The notes beneath the pieces are model-generated. The model did no database searches, was not told the origin of the DNA, and worked only from the letters and a program-made list of their open reading frames with translations. The translations under genes were made by a program, and so were the position numbers. Positions 14,945 through 23,216 of a stretch of 64,000 nt of DNA are shown here, one piece after another (positions within the stretch are counted from its first letter, which is position 1; every line of letters begins with the position of its first letter). The stretch is from Alcanivorax sp. (GTDB lineage: Bacteria > Pseudomonadota > Gammaproteobacteria > Pseudomonadales > Alcanivoracaceae), in contig NZ_CP080267.1 in NCBI RefSeq assembly GCF_019431375.1, positions 2,421,933 through 2,485,932 on the forward strand. The letters run 5' to 3'.

Positions 14945-16269
14945 TGCTGCTCCCCCTGCTCAGGCACCACATGGGCCACTGCCAGCCGCTCCGGCACCAG
15001 CCACTGGCGGGCCACCCGCTGCACATCCTCAGCGGTGACCTTGCCCAGCTGCTCTTCAAACTGCTCGGCCAGATCGATATCCAGCCCCAGGGTACTGAGC
15101 ATGCCCAGCTCCATGGCCTGACCCATCACCGAATCCTTTTCGAACACCTGGCTGGCCAGCACACCGGCTCGCACTCGTGCCATTTCGTCCTCACTCGGCA
15201 AGGTGGTCTGCAGGGTCCTGATCTGCTCACGCAGGGCCTGCTCTACCTGCTCCAGAGTGACCCCCGGGTTCGGGGTCGCGGTAAGGGTAAAGGTGCCATC
15301 GCCGCGCTGGATGCCGCTGTAGCTGGCACCGGCCCCGGCCACCAGCTTCTCTCCGCGCACCAGCTCCGTTTCGATGCGGGCACTCATGCCGCCATCCAGC
15401 ACCCCGGCGAGCATGGTCAGGGCATAGAAATCCCGCTTCTGTTCCGCAGTCACTAGGGAGGGAACGTTATAGAGCATGTAGAGAGCGGGCACCTGCACGG
15501 CCATGGTCAGGTCCAGACGTCGCTCACCGGCGGGAGGAGTCACCGTCTGTGTCGGCCGTGGCGGCGTGGTACCGGCAGGCAAGTCGCTGAAGAATCGGCG
15601 CACCAGCGGCTCCACCTGGTCGCGGGTCACGTCACCGGCAACCACCAGGGTGGCATTGCCCGGTACATAGAAGCGCTCGTACCAGCTACGTGCCTGTTCC
15701 GGCTGCAGCTGGGCCAGCAGCGAACGCCAGCCGATGATCGGGTGGGCATAGCCGGTGCCCGGCCGGGCCACCGCCTGGAATTTTTCCCAGGCCAGGGCAT
15801 TGGGGTTATCGTCGGTGCGCATACGACGCTCTTCCAGCACCACCTGCAACTCGCGATGGAACTCGTCATCGTCGATCTTCAGGTTGCCCAGCCGCTCCGC
15901 CTCCAGCTCCAGGGCCAGCGGCAGGCGCGACACCTCGTACTGCTGGAAATAGGCGGTGTAGTCATAACTGGTGAAGGCATTGTCGCTGCCCCCATAACGG
16001 GCCACCAGTTTGGAGAAATCCCCCGGGCCCAGTCGCTCGGTCCCCTTGAACATCATGTGCTCAAGCACGTGGGCCAGGCCGGTTTCATAGGGCGCTTCAT
16101 CGAAGCTGCCGGCCTTGAACCAGACCATCACGGTAACCACAGGGGCCCGATGATCCTCACGGATCAGCACCTTGAGGCCGTTATCCAGGGTAAAGGCATG
16201 GGTGGGCAGCTCGGCCCGGGCGGTCAGACTCCAGAGAATGGCCGCCAGTGCCACCATGAGTTTTCTCAT
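14941..16269 (-). CDS. M16 zinc peptidase, catalytic subunit
   Basis: The 442-residue protein starts with a signal peptide (MRKLMVALAAILWSLTARA) and carries the inverted zinc motif HVLEH near residue 67-71 in the context GLAHVLEHMMFKGT, with the third ligand expected in the following ELEAERL-type region (about 140-150, where LELEAERLGNLK is visible). Such enzymes are periplasmic or membrane-linked and cut small peptides. The non-catalytic partner follows with a 4-base overlap, and rsmD follows that. The order M16-M16-rsmD opposite ftsY is common in gammaproteobacteria. Confidence 0.92.
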   Translation of the reverse strand: MRKLMVALAAILWSLTARAELPTHAFTLDNGLKVLIREDHRAPVVTVMVWFKAGSFDEAPYETGLAHVLEHMMFKGTERLGPGDFSKLVARYGGSDNAFTSYDYTAYFQQYEVSRLPLALELEAERLGNLKIDDDEFHRELQVVLEERRMRTDDNPNALAWEKFQAVARPGTGYAHPIIGWRSLLAQLQPEQARSWYERFYVPGNATLVVAGDVTRDQVEPLVRRFFSDLPAGTTPPRPTQTVTPPAGERRLDLTMAVQVPALYMLYNVPSLVTAEQKRDFYALTMLAGVLDGGMSARIETELVRGEKLVAGAGASYSGIQRGDGTFTLTATPNPGVTLEQVEQALREQIRTLQTTLPSEDEMARVRAGVLASQVFEKDSVMGQAMELGMLSTLGLDIDLAEQFEEQLGKVTAEDVQRVARQWLVPERLAVAHVVPEQGEQQ

Positions 16270-16509
16270 CCATTGTCCTCATTGTGTTGCGCTACCGCCC
16301 CCGGAAGCTGCTCCCCCGTGAGCGAAGTGTTAGGATAGCCGCGCGTTCGCTAGCAGGCAGTTGAAAGCCCGCCAGGCGAACTCAAGCCTGCAGGAGGGCG
16401 CATTTTTGTTATCGCCGGCATAGCATACCGGTTTACCGCCCTGTCCTTGCAGCCTCATTGCAAAGGAAGAGGCTCGATTTACCCTCTTCGCGATTGGATA
16501 AGACTGAAC

Positions 16510-17703
16510 ATGAGCGACGAAGTTTCCCGCGACGACGACAACGCACCCAAGCCGGAAGACAAGAAGACCGGCTTCTGGAAGCGCATGTTCACCGGTGTGG
16601 ATGCCGATGAACTGAACGAGGCTGGCGCTGAGCCCGAACCGGAAGCGACCGGCCCCGCTGGGCCCCGAACCGAGCCGACGCTCCCGGCAACGCCCCAGCC
16701 GGAAACACCCCCCGTCACCCCGGAAGCGGCACCACAGGCAGAAAACCAGCCTGAAACGGCGGATGATGGCGACGAAGGCGGAAACTTCTGGACGCGCATG
16801 AAGCAGGGCCTGGGCAAGACCCGCAAGGGCCTGGGCAAGGGTCTGGCAGACCTGCTGGTGGGCGCCAAGGAAATCGACGACGAGATTTTCGAGGAAATCG
16901 AAACCCAGCTGCTGGTGGCGGATGTGGGCGTGGAAGCCACCGACGTGATCATCGAGGCACTGACCGGCCAGGTCAGCCGCGAGGAACTGGTAGATGCTGA
17001 CGCCCTGTACGAGTCCCTGCAGAACGAACTGCGCAAGCTGCTGGTGCCGGTGGACCAACCGCTCAACATCGACGGCAGCAAGAAACCCTATGTGATCCTG
17101 ATGGTCGGCGTGAACGGGGTCGGCAAGACCACCACCATCGGCAAGCTGGCCTGCCGCTTCAAGGCGGAAGGCAAGAGCGTGATGCTGGCGGCCGGCGACA
17201 CCTTCCGCGCCGCCGCCGTGGAGCAGCTGCAGGTATGGGGCGAGCGTAACGATATTCCCGTGGTGGCCCAGCACACCGGCGCAGACTCTGCATCCGTGGT
17301 CTATGACGCGGTCCAGGCTGCCCAGTCCCGCGGTGCGGACGTGCTGATCGCCGACACCGCCGGCCGCCTGCACACCCGCGGCAACCTGATGGAAGAGCTG
17401 ACCAAGGTCACCCGGGTGATGAAGAAACTGATCCCGGATGCACCCCACGAAGTGCTGCTGGTACTGGACGCCGGCACCGGCCAGAATGCCATCCAGCAGG
17501 CGGAACAGTTCCGCGATGCCGCCGGCGTGACCGGGTTGGCACTGACCAAGCTCGACGGCACCGCCAAAGGCGGTATCCTGTTCGCCCTGGCCAAACGCAC
17601 CGGCCTGCCGATCCGCTTTATCGGCGTGGGGGAGCGGCTGGAAGACCTGCGACCCTTCCATGCGGAAGAGTTTGTGCAGGCGTTGTTTGAAGATATCGTC
17701 TGA
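16510..17703 (+). CDS. ftsY: Signal recognition particle receptor FtsY
   Basis: The 397-residue protein has an acidic, Pro/Glu-rich A domain (about 1-95), then the NG domain: helical N part (about 100-180) and GTPase G part. GTPase motifs visible are GVNGVGKTTTIGKLA (G1, about 202-216), DTFRAAAVEQL (about 234-244), DTAGR (about 285-289) and TKLDGTAKGG (about 352-361). It docks SRP-ribosome complexes to the inner membrane. The ATG at 16510 is the usual MSDE-type start; the frame extends upstream to 16447 without features. It is followed after 80 bases by ftsE. Confidence 0.97.
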   Translation: MSDEVSRDDDNAPKPEDKKTGFWKRMFTGVDADELNEAGAEPEPEATGPAGPRTEPTLPATPQPETPPVTPEAAPQAENQPETADDGDEGGNFWTRMKQGLGKTRKGLGKGLADLLVGAKEIDDEIFEEIETQLLVADVGVEATDVIIEALTGQVSREELVDADALYESLQNELRKLLVPVDQPLNIDGSKKPYVILMVGVNGVGKTTTIGKLACRFKAEGKSVMLAAGDTFRAAAVEQLQVWGERNDIPVVAQHTGADSASVVYDAVQAAQSRGADVLIADTAGRLHTRGNLMEELTKVTRVMKKLIPDAPHEVLLVLDAGTGQNAIQQAEQFRDAAGVTGLALTKLDGTAKGGILFALAKRTGLPIRFIGVGERLEDLRPFHAEEFVQALFEDIV

Positions 17704-17783
17704 CGTCAGACGTCGGACGTCCGTCCCCCTGAAGGGACGCGCCAACGGCAGGCCGGGCACCCAACAATAATCGAGCAGACTTC

Positions 17784-18467
17784 ATGATTCAGTTTGACCG
17801 GGTCAGCAAACGCTACCCGAATGGCAAAGACGCACTCAGCAAGGTGAGCTTCACGCTCCCTGCCGGGCAGCTGACGTTTTTGACCGGTCACTCCGGGGCG
17901 GGCAAGTCCACCCTGCTGAAGCTGCTGATGATGCTCGAGCGTCCTACCCAGGGGCAGGTGTTAATCGACGGCCAGAACCTGAACGGTTTCGGCAACCGCC
18001 ATATTCCCCTGCTGCGCCGCAAGATCGGCATGGTGCATCAGAACCACCAGCTGCTGTTCGACCGCACCGTGTTCGACAACGTGGCCTTGCCCCTGATCAT
18101 CGCCGGCTACGCCCGCAGCGACATCGGCAAGCGGGTACGCGCCGCCCTGGACAAGGTCGGCCTGCTGGACAAGGAAAAGCTCAACCCGATCATGCTGTCC
18201 GGCGGCGAACAACAGCGTGTAGGTATCGCCCGTGCGGTGGTCAACAAGCCTCCGTTGCTGCTGGCGGACGAGCCCACCGGCAACCTGGACCCGGCCCTTT
18301 CCGAGGAGATCATGGATCTGTTCAAGGATTTTGCCCGGGTCGGCGTCGCCGTGCTGATCGCCACCCACGACCTGAGCCTGATCGCCCGCTATAACCACCG
18401 CCTGCTGACCCTGCGTGAGGGGCGCCTGATCCACGACGGCGACGAAGGGGGCCACCATGGCAGCTAA
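17784..18467 (+). CDS. ftsE: Cell division ATP-binding protein FtsE
   Basis: The 227-residue ABC ATPase has Walker A GHSGAGKST (about 36-44), signature LSGGEQQR (about 136-143), Walker B LLADEPT (about 157-163) and the H-loop THD (about 193-195). FtsE drives FtsX at the division septum, where the complex activates murein amidases through EnvC-type factors. It overlaps ftsX by 11 bases, so the pair is co-translated. The 80-base gap after ftsY contains GACGTC-type repeats (17702-17720) of unclear role. Confidence 0.97.
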   Translation: MIQFDRVSKRYPNGKDALSKVSFTLPAGQLTFLTGHSGAGKSTLLKLLMMLERPTQGQVLIDGQNLNGFGNRHIPLLRRKIGMVHQNHQLLFDRTVFDNVALPLIIAGYARSDIGKRVRAALDKVGLLDKEKLNPIMLSGGEQQRVGIARAVVNKPPLLLADEPTGNLDPALSEEIMDLFKDFARVGVAVLIATHDLSLIARYNHRLLTLREGRLIHDGDEGGHHGS

Positions 18468-19485
18468 CAAGGGGCCAAGAAACGCCACCCCGATCAAGGC
18501 CAGTCGCCAGAAACCGGAGCGAGTGCGCCGGGTGGCCGGGGCACACAGTGCCCGCACCTCCCTGCAGGACCGTTTCCGCAGTTGGCGCCAGCACCACCAG
18601 GACTCTTTCAAGGATGCCCTGCAACGGCTCAATGCAGCCCGCGCCAGCAGCGCCATGACCATCCTGGTTATCGCCATTGCCCTGGCCCTGCCCGCAGGCC
18701 TGGCAGTGCTGCTGGACAATGCCCGCGCCATTACTCGCGGCTGGGACGGCAATGCCCATCTGTCCGTGTTTCTGGAAATGAACATCGCTGAGCAGCGCCA
18801 GCGGGAGCTGGCCCGGGACTGGCAAGGGCTGGATAACATTACCCGCACCGAGGTGATCACCCGGGAACAGGCACTGGCGGAATTCAAGACCCTGTCCGGC
18901 TTCGGTGACGTGCTGGAGGCCCTGCCGGACAACCCGCTACCACCATTGATCGTGGTTTACCCGGACGACACCGACCCGGTCACCCTGCGTGCCCTGGAAA
19001 ACCGCCTGGCGGAGGCGGACGGCGTCGATCTGGTGCAGTTGGACGTGGAATGGGTGCGCCGCCTGCATGCTCTGATCGAGCTGGGCGAACGGCTGATTTC
19101 CGCCCTCACCCTGGCGCTGGCCGCCGCTGTGGTACTGGTGGTGGTGAACACCATCCGGCTGGCCATCGAAAGCCGCCGGGAGGAGATCGTGGTGGTGAAA
19201 ATCGTCGGCGGCACCGATGGCTTCGTGCGCCGCCCCTTCCTCTACTCCGGGTTCTGCTTCGGCTTTGCCGGCGGCGCAGCGGCGGTAATCCTGGTACAGA
19301 TAGCCCTGTGGTGGCTGGGCGGGCCCATCGACGAACTGCTGGCCCTGTACAATAGTGAGGAATCACTCACTTCCATGGCCGCATCCAGTCTGATCATCCT
19401 GCCCGTATTCAGTGGCATCCTGGGGCTGCTCGGCGCCTGGCTGGCGGTGGGCCGGCATCTGGGCGATATCGAGCCGAATTTCTGA
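18457..19485 (+). CDS. ftsX: Cell division protein FtsX
   Basis: The 342-residue permease-like protein has a long basic cytoplasmic N-terminus (about 1-65), a first membrane helix (about 67-88), a periplasmic domain (about 90-205), and three C-terminal membrane helices within about 215-335. This is the FtsX topology. It forms the inner-membrane partner of FtsE. The start overlaps the ftsE end. The N-terminal tail, rich in Arg and Lys, is longer than in E. coli-type FtsX but usual for this group. Confidence 0.95.
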   Translation: MAANKGPRNATPIKASRQKPERVRRVAGAHSARTSLQDRFRSWRQHHQDSFKDALQRLNAARASSAMTILVIAIALALPAGLAVLLDNARAITRGWDGNAHLSVFLEMNIAEQRQRELARDWQGLDNITRTEVITREQALAEFKTLSGFGDVLEALPDNPLPPLIVVYPDDTDPVTLRALENRLAEADGVDLVQLDVEWVRRLHALIELGERLISALTLALAAAVVLVVVNTIRLAIESRREEIVVVKIVGGTDGFVRRPFLYSGFCFGFAGGAAAVILVQIALWWLGGPIDELLALYNSEESLTSMAASSLIILPVFSGILGLLGAWLAVGRHLGDIEPNF

Positions 19486-19501
19486 GCTACCCCCAGCCCC
19501 C

Positions 19502-19582
19502 CTGTAGGAGCGGCACTTGAGCCGCGAATGCCTGGCACGGCTTGTGGCAAGCATGTTCGCGGCTCAAGCGCCACTCCTACAG
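19502..19582. repeat. REP-like palindromic element (CTGTAGGAG...CTCCTACAG)
   Basis: CTGTAGGAGCGGC at the left end and GCCACTCCTACAG at the right end are inverted, and an inner pair TTGAGCCGCGAA / TTCGCGGCTCAA extends the stem. Elements with this TGTAGGAGCGGC head are widespread REP sequences in Pseudomonas-like genomes. It lies downstream of ftsX and could stabilise or end that transcript. Confidence 0.8.
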
Positions 19583-19710
19583 CAGCCTCCCCCCGGAACC
19601 TTGCTCCTTTGTCCGAGTCCAATTCCTTGTTCATCCCCGGTTCACATGGCCCATCTAGACTCAACGATTGCCCCATCGACCCTCTCAATCGCCGGGAACC
19701 TTTTTGCCTA

Positions 19711-19737
19711 TTAGCACTCCAATCAACCGAGTGCTAA
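19711..19737. promoter_or_regulatory. CIRCE operator (HrcA-binding inverted repeat) upstream of rpoH
   Basis: TTAGCACTC at 19711-19719, nine bases of spacer, and GAGTGCTAA at 19729-19737 match the CIRCE consensus at every arm position. HrcA binds CIRCE and represses chaperone genes at normal temperature. Here the element lies 51 bases before the rpoH start codon, and its right arm overlaps an extended -10 box. So rpoH itself appears to be under HrcA control. hrcA is not in this window. Confidence 0.93.
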
Positions 19738-19740
19738 TAT
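19732..19740 (+). promoter_or_regulatory. Probable extended -10 promoter box of rpoH
   Basis: TGCTAATAT fits an extended -10 element (TGnTAnnnT). It begins within the right CIRCE arm. A poor -35 candidate TTAGCA lies 18 bases upstream, also inside CIRCE, so a bound repressor would cover the promoter. A transcript from about 19747 would have a leader of about 40 bases. Confidence 0.5.
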
Positions 19741-19788
19741 CATGGCACACAAGGATAGAGACTGGTCTTCAACGAGGAGACAACGCGC

Positions 19789-20652
19789 ATGACAACCCCT
19801 TCAACACAAGCACAGGCGCTTATGCTGGCCGTACCGGGTAACAACCTGGACGCCTACATGCGAGCCGTTAATGCCGTGCCGGTACTCAGCGCAGACGACG
19901 AACAACGTTTGGCGGAACAGTATTACTACGAGCAAGATCTTGATGCCGCCCGCAACCTGGTGCTGTCGCATCTGCGTTTTGTGGTGCATATCGCCCGCAG
20001 CTACACCGGCTACGGCCTGCCTCTGGGCGACCTGGTCCAGGAAGGCAATGTGGGTCTGATGAAAGCGGTGAAGCGTTTCGACCCCACCAAGGGCGTGCGT
20101 TTGGTGAGTTTTGCGGTGCACTGGATCAAGGCGGAAATTCACGAATATGTGATCAAGAACTGGCGCATCGTCAAGGTGGCCACCACCAAGGCCCAGCGCA
20201 AACTGTTCTTCAACCTGCGCGGGCAGAAGAAGCGTCTGGGTCGCCTGAGCATGGAAGAAGCCCAGCGAGTGGCTGATGATCTGGGTGTTACCGCTGCCCA
20301 GGTGAAAGATATGGAAGGCCGTCTGGGTGCCTATGACGCCAGCTTCGACGGCCCCACCAACGATGACGAGGACAGCCCCGTGGTGTCCCCGGCTGCCTAC
20401 CTGCACAGCGACAACAGCGATCCGGCGGATCTGCTGGCCGAGCAGGACCAACAGGAACGGGAAAGTCGCCAGCTGAGCTCTGCCCTGATGGCACTGGACG
20501 AACGCAGCCGCGACATCCTTGAGCGCCGCTGGCTGGCTGATCAGAAGTCCACCCTGCAGGACCTGGCCAACGAATACGGCGTGTCCGCCGAGCGTATCCG
20601 CCAGCTGGAAAACAACGCCATCAAGAAACTGCGCAACGCCATCGCGGCGTAA
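19789..20652 (+). CDS. rpoH: RNA polymerase sigma factor RpoH (sigma-32)
   Basis: The 287-residue protein has region 2 with LVLSHLRFVVHIARSYTGYGLPLGDLVQEGNVGLMKAVKRFDP (position about 48-90 only named here), the -10 recognition segment near VRLVSFAVHWIKAEIHEY (about 103-120), the RpoH box RKLFFNLRGQKKRL (about 137-150), and region 4 HTH YGVSAERIRQLENNAIKKLR (about 263-282). It directs RNA polymerase to heat-shock promoters. GAGGAGA precedes the ATG. Control by the CIRCE site upstream would couple the HrcA and sigma-32 circuits. A clear intrinsic terminator follows. Confidence 0.97.
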   Translation: MTTPSTQAQALMLAVPGNNLDAYMRAVNAVPVLSADDEQRLAEQYYYEQDLDAARNLVLSHLRFVVHIARSYTGYGLPLGDLVQEGNVGLMKAVKRFDPTKGVRLVSFAVHWIKAEIHEYVIKNWRIVKVATTKAQRKLFFNLRGQKKRLGRLSMEEAQRVADDLGVTAAQVKDMEGRLGAYDASFDGPTNDDEDSPVVSPAAYLHSDNSDPADLLAEQDQQERESRQLSSALMALDERSRDILERRWLADQKSTLQDLANEYGVSAERIRQLENNAIKKLRNAIAA

Positions 20653-20660
20653 AAAGAGAC

Positions 20661-20747
20661 GCTGCACGCCACACGCGGCCAGCAACACGCAAAGCCCCTT
20701 TCGAGGGGCTTTTCATTTTCCGTCTGTTGCGTGCTGCGTGTATGCCT
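20661..20747. repeat. Short-word inverted arrays around the rpoH terminator (family 3)
   Basis: CACGCC, ACACGCGG, CAACACGC words at 20661-20690 are matched by the inverted words GTTGCGTG, CTGCGTGT at 20722-20740. The terminator hairpin sits between. This has the same plan as the two larger repeat families in this window but uses a different word. Confidence 0.45.
20691..20715 (+). terminator. Intrinsic terminator of rpoH
   Basis: AAAGCCCC (20691-20698), a six-base loop TTTCGA, GGGGCTTT (20705-20712), then more T. It lies 38 bases after the rpoH stop. Confidence 0.85.
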
Positions 20748-20769
20748 GCAAGCGAGTAACATACCGTCC

Positions 20770-21138
20770 ATGAAAACTCTGCTACTACTCGGCGCCCTGA
20801 ACGGCGCACTGGCCGTTATCCTCGGCGCCTTCGGTGCCCATGGTCTGAAATCCCGCGTGGACGAATCCATGCTGGCCGTGTGGTCCACCGCCAGCGAATA
20901 CCATTTCTACCATGCCCTGGCCATGCTGCTGTGTGGGCTGCTGGCCAAGGCGTTTGCTGCCAGCGGCATGATCACCGCCGGCTGGGTGCTGTTTGCCGGC
21001 ACTCTGGTGTTCAGTGGTAGCCTGTATGTACTGGTGCTCAGCGGTCAGAAATGGCTCGGCGCCATTACCCCGCTGGGCGGCACCGCGCTGATCATCGGCT
21101 GGCTGATGCTGGCCTGGTCCCTGTTCAAGGCAGTTTGA
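20770..21138 (+). CDS. DUF423 family small membrane protein
   Basis: The 122-residue protein has four hydrophobic segments and the family landmarks: LGALNGALAVILGAFGAHGLK (about 6-26, shown by region), ASEYHFYHALAML (about 41-53) and LGAITPLGGTALIIGWLML near the C-terminus. Function of DUF423 (YgdD/YwdK) proteins is not established. The ATG at 20770 gives the usual length; an upstream extension to 20731 has no family match. It is followed after 8 bases by thiS, so it may share the transcript of the thiamine genes. Confidence 0.85.
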   Translation: MKTLLLLGALNGALAVILGAFGAHGLKSRVDESMLAVWSTASEYHFYHALAMLLCGLLAKAFAASGMITAGWVLFAGTLVFSGSLYVLVLSGQKWLGAITPLGGTALIIGWLMLAWSLFKAV

Positions 21139-21146
21139 TCTCTATC

Positions 21147-21344
21147 ATGAAGCTTACCGTCAACGGCGATATCCTTACCCTGGATGGCTCCACCATCGCG
21201 GATCTGGTGACTCAGCTGAATCTGGCCGGCCGGCGGCTGGCCGTGGAAGTGAACCGGGACATTGTTCCGAAGAGCCGGCATGCCGATTTCGTTCTGAAAG
21301 ACGGCGACGTGGTGGAAATTGTTCATGCCATCGGTGGTGGCTGA
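21147..21344 (+). CDS. thiS: Sulfur carrier protein ThiS
   Basis: The 65-residue ubiquitin-like protein begins MKLTVNGD and ends in the diagnostic Gly-Gly(-Gly) tail (HAIGGG). The C-terminal glycine is adenylated and turned into a thiocarboxylate that donates sulfur to the thiazole ring of thiamine. It lies 49 bases before thiG, its partner enzyme. A conserved Val-Asn-Arg (VEVNRDIVPKS) region is in the expected place. Confidence 0.94.
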   Translation: MKLTVNGDILTLDGSTIADLVTQLNLAGRRLAVEVNRDIVPKSRHADFVLKDGDVVEIVHAIGGG

Positions 21345-21393
21345 CATCACCCAGACCCTATTCCATTTGCAGTAACCTGACCCCGAGGCCCCC

Positions 21394-22173
21394 ATGTCCG
21401 ATCTGTTGACCATTGCCGGTAACACCTATTCTTCCCGACTGCTGATCGGCACCGGCAAGTACAAGGATTTCGACGAAACCCGCGAGGCCATCGAAACCAG
21501 CGGCGCCGAGATCGTCACCGTGGCCATTCGTCGTACCAATATTGGCCAGAATGCGGATGAGCCCAACCTGCTGGATTTCATCAGCCCGGACAAATACACC
21601 ATCCTGCCCAACACCGCCGGCTGCTTCTCTGCCGAGGATGCGGTGCGCTGCTGCAAGCTGGCTCGGGAACTGCTGGATGGTCACGATCTGGTCAAGCTGG
21701 AAGTGCTGGGCGACCAGAAAACCCTGTACCCGAACATCCCCCACACCCTGAAGGCCGCTCAGGAGCTGATCGACGACGGCTTCAAGGTGATGGTGTACAC
21801 CAACGACGACCCGATTGTGGCCAAGGAACTGGAAACCATGGGTTGCGTGGCGGTAATGCCGCTGGGCTCCCTGATCGGCTCCGGGCTGGGCATTCTCAAC
21901 CCGCACAACATCCGCCTGATCATGGAAGAGGCCAAGGTGCCAATCATCGTGGATGCCGGCGTCGGCACCGCCTCCGATGCGGCCATTGCCATGGAAATGG
22001 GCTGTGACGGCGTGCTGCTCAACTCTGCGGTGGCCCATGCGCAGAAGCCGGTATTAATGGCCTCGGCCATGAAGAAAGCCATCGAAGCTGGACGGGAGGC
22101 TTTCCTGGCCGGGCGCATGCCCCGCAAGGCCTATGCCTCTGCCTCATCGCCGCTGGACGGCATCAGCCGCTAG
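21394..22173 (+). CDS. thiG: Thiazole synthase ThiG
   Basis: The 259-residue TIM-barrel protein has SRLLIGTGKYKDF near the start (about 12-24), the catalytic lysine region VKLEVLGD (about 99-106), the phosphate-binding GSLIGSGLGI (about 157-166) and DAGVGTASDAAIAMEMG (about 185-201). It makes the thiazole phosphate of thiamine from deoxyxylulose phosphate, glycine-imine (or tyrosine-derived) and ThiS thiocarboxylate. Operon thiS-thiG. Confidence 0.96.
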   Translation: MSDLLTIAGNTYSSRLLIGTGKYKDFDETREAIETSGAEIVTVAIRRTNIGQNADEPNLLDFISPDKYTILPNTAGCFSAEDAVRCCKLARELLDGHDLVKLEVLGDQKTLYPNIPHTLKAAQELIDDGFKVMVYTNDDPIVAKELETMGCVAVMPLGSLIGSGLGILNPHNIRLIMEEAKVPIIVDAGVGTASDAAIAMEMGCDGVLLNSAVAHAQKPVLMASAMKKAIEAGREAFLAGRMPRKAYASASSPLDGISR

Positions 22174-22182
22174 CAAAAAAAA

Positions 22183-22212
22183 TGGCGCCGCTCTGGGGGA
22201 GAGTCGGCGCCA
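22183..22212. terminator. Strong hairpin after thiG, A-run on its left side
   Basis: TGGCGCCG / CGGCGCCA with an inner CTCT / AGAG pair and one bulged T gives a stem of about 12 bp. Eight A residues precede it (22175-22182), and no T-run follows, so by sequence it would terminate minus-strand rather than plus-strand transcription, although no minus-strand gene ends here. A second hairpin, ACCATGA / TCATGGT with a nine-base loop, lies at 22232-22254. Confidence 0.5.
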
Positions 22213-22341
22213 GGGGTAACGGGGTTTCAATACCATGACTTGCAGGATCATGGTCACCCGCCAGCCATCAAGATGACGTGAACTCCCCCCTGCCACGGTT
22301 TTTGCTACAATCGCCCCCCGCTCAACTCACCTGGCAACCCC

Positions 22342-23058
22342 ATGCTCGACTTCATCAAACAGGATAAAGACCCGGAAACCGGCAAGGTCATGCGCAAGGT
22401 GCGCAGCTTTGTGTTGCGCGAAGGCCGTCTCACCGCCGGTCAGCGCAATGCGCTGGATACCCTCTGGCCGCAGTTTGGCCTGGAACGTGCCGACGGCCTG
22501 CTCGACCCGCAAGCGGTGTTCGGCCGTGATGCACCACGGGTGCTGGAGATCGGCTACGGCATGGGCCACTCCCTGGCGGATATGGCCCAGGCCGATCCGG
22601 ACAAGGACTTTATCGGTATCGAAGTGCATCGCCCCGGTGTCGGCGCCCTGCTGATGGAGATCCAGCAGCGCGGTCTGAGCAACCTGCGCAGCTACTGCGA
22701 TGACGCGGTGGAGATTCTTGAGCTGTGTATCCCCGATAACAGCCTGGCCCGGGTACAGCTTTATTTTCCCGATCCCTGGCACAAGAAAAAGCACCACAAG
22801 CGCCGCATCGTCCAGCCCGCCTGGGTGGCCCTGGTGCATCGCAAGCTGCAACCCGGCGGCGTACTACACATGGCCACGGACTGGGAAAACTATTCCGAAC
22901 ACATGATGGATGTGATGAACGGTGCCGACGGCTTCACCAATCTGGCCGGTATCGGCCAGTTTTCACCGCGACCAGCATGGCGCCCGGAAACCAAGTTTGA
23001 ACGGCGCGGGGAGAAGCTCGGGCACGGGGTGTGGGATCTGCTGTTTGAGAAGGGCTGA
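22342..23058 (+). CDS. trmB: tRNA (guanine46-N7)-methyltransferase TrmB
   Basis: The 238-residue SAM-dependent enzyme has the TrmB marks: LEIGYGMGHSLADMA (about 72-86), FIGIEVHRPGVGALL (about 92-106), and the catalytic-site PDPWHKKKHHKRRI (about 145-158). It makes m7G46 in the variable loop of tRNAs. Its stop sits at the edge of a family 2 repeat element, and it is convergent with the MFS gene. Confidence 0.96.
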   Translation: MLDFIKQDKDPETGKVMRKVRSFVLREGRLTAGQRNALDTLWPQFGLERADGLLDPQAVFGRDAPRVLEIGYGMGHSLADMAQADPDKDFIGIEVHRPGVGALLMEIQQRGLSNLRSYCDDAVEILELCIPDNSLARVQLYFPDPWHKKKHHKRRIVQPAWVALVHRKLQPGGVLHMATDWENYSEHMMDVMNGADGFTNLAGIGQFSPRPAWRPETKFERRGEKLGHGVWDLLFEKG

Positions 23059-23209
23059 GCTGCAAGCGACAAGTTTCAAGCTACAAGGCGCGGGCCAGAC
23101 CATTCTGAACGGAAACACTCTGCCCGCGATCCCGACTGATTTTCCACATAAAACCTTATCTCGCCGGGTTGCCAGCGGCCTGCATCTCGCGGTGTAGCTT
23201 GAAGCCTGC
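23056..23209. repeat. Intergenic repeat element, family 2 copy b
   Basis: Left array GAGCTGCAAGCGACAAG / TTTCAAGCTACAAGGCGCG at 23056-23091 and inverted right array CGCGGTGTAGCTTGAAGCC at 23188-23209. It fills nearly the whole space between the convergent trmB and MFS genes. Inner ends are CGCG on both sides, as in the other copies. Confidence 0.75.
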
Positions 23210-23216
23210 CTCTTCC

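Noticed and set aside
16330..17760. Minus-strand 476-residue ORF
   Set aside because: Antisense to ftsY, whose GTPase motifs are unmistakable on the plus strand.
19801..20688. Minus-strand 295-residue ORF
   Set aside because: Antisense to rpoH; no motifs of its own.
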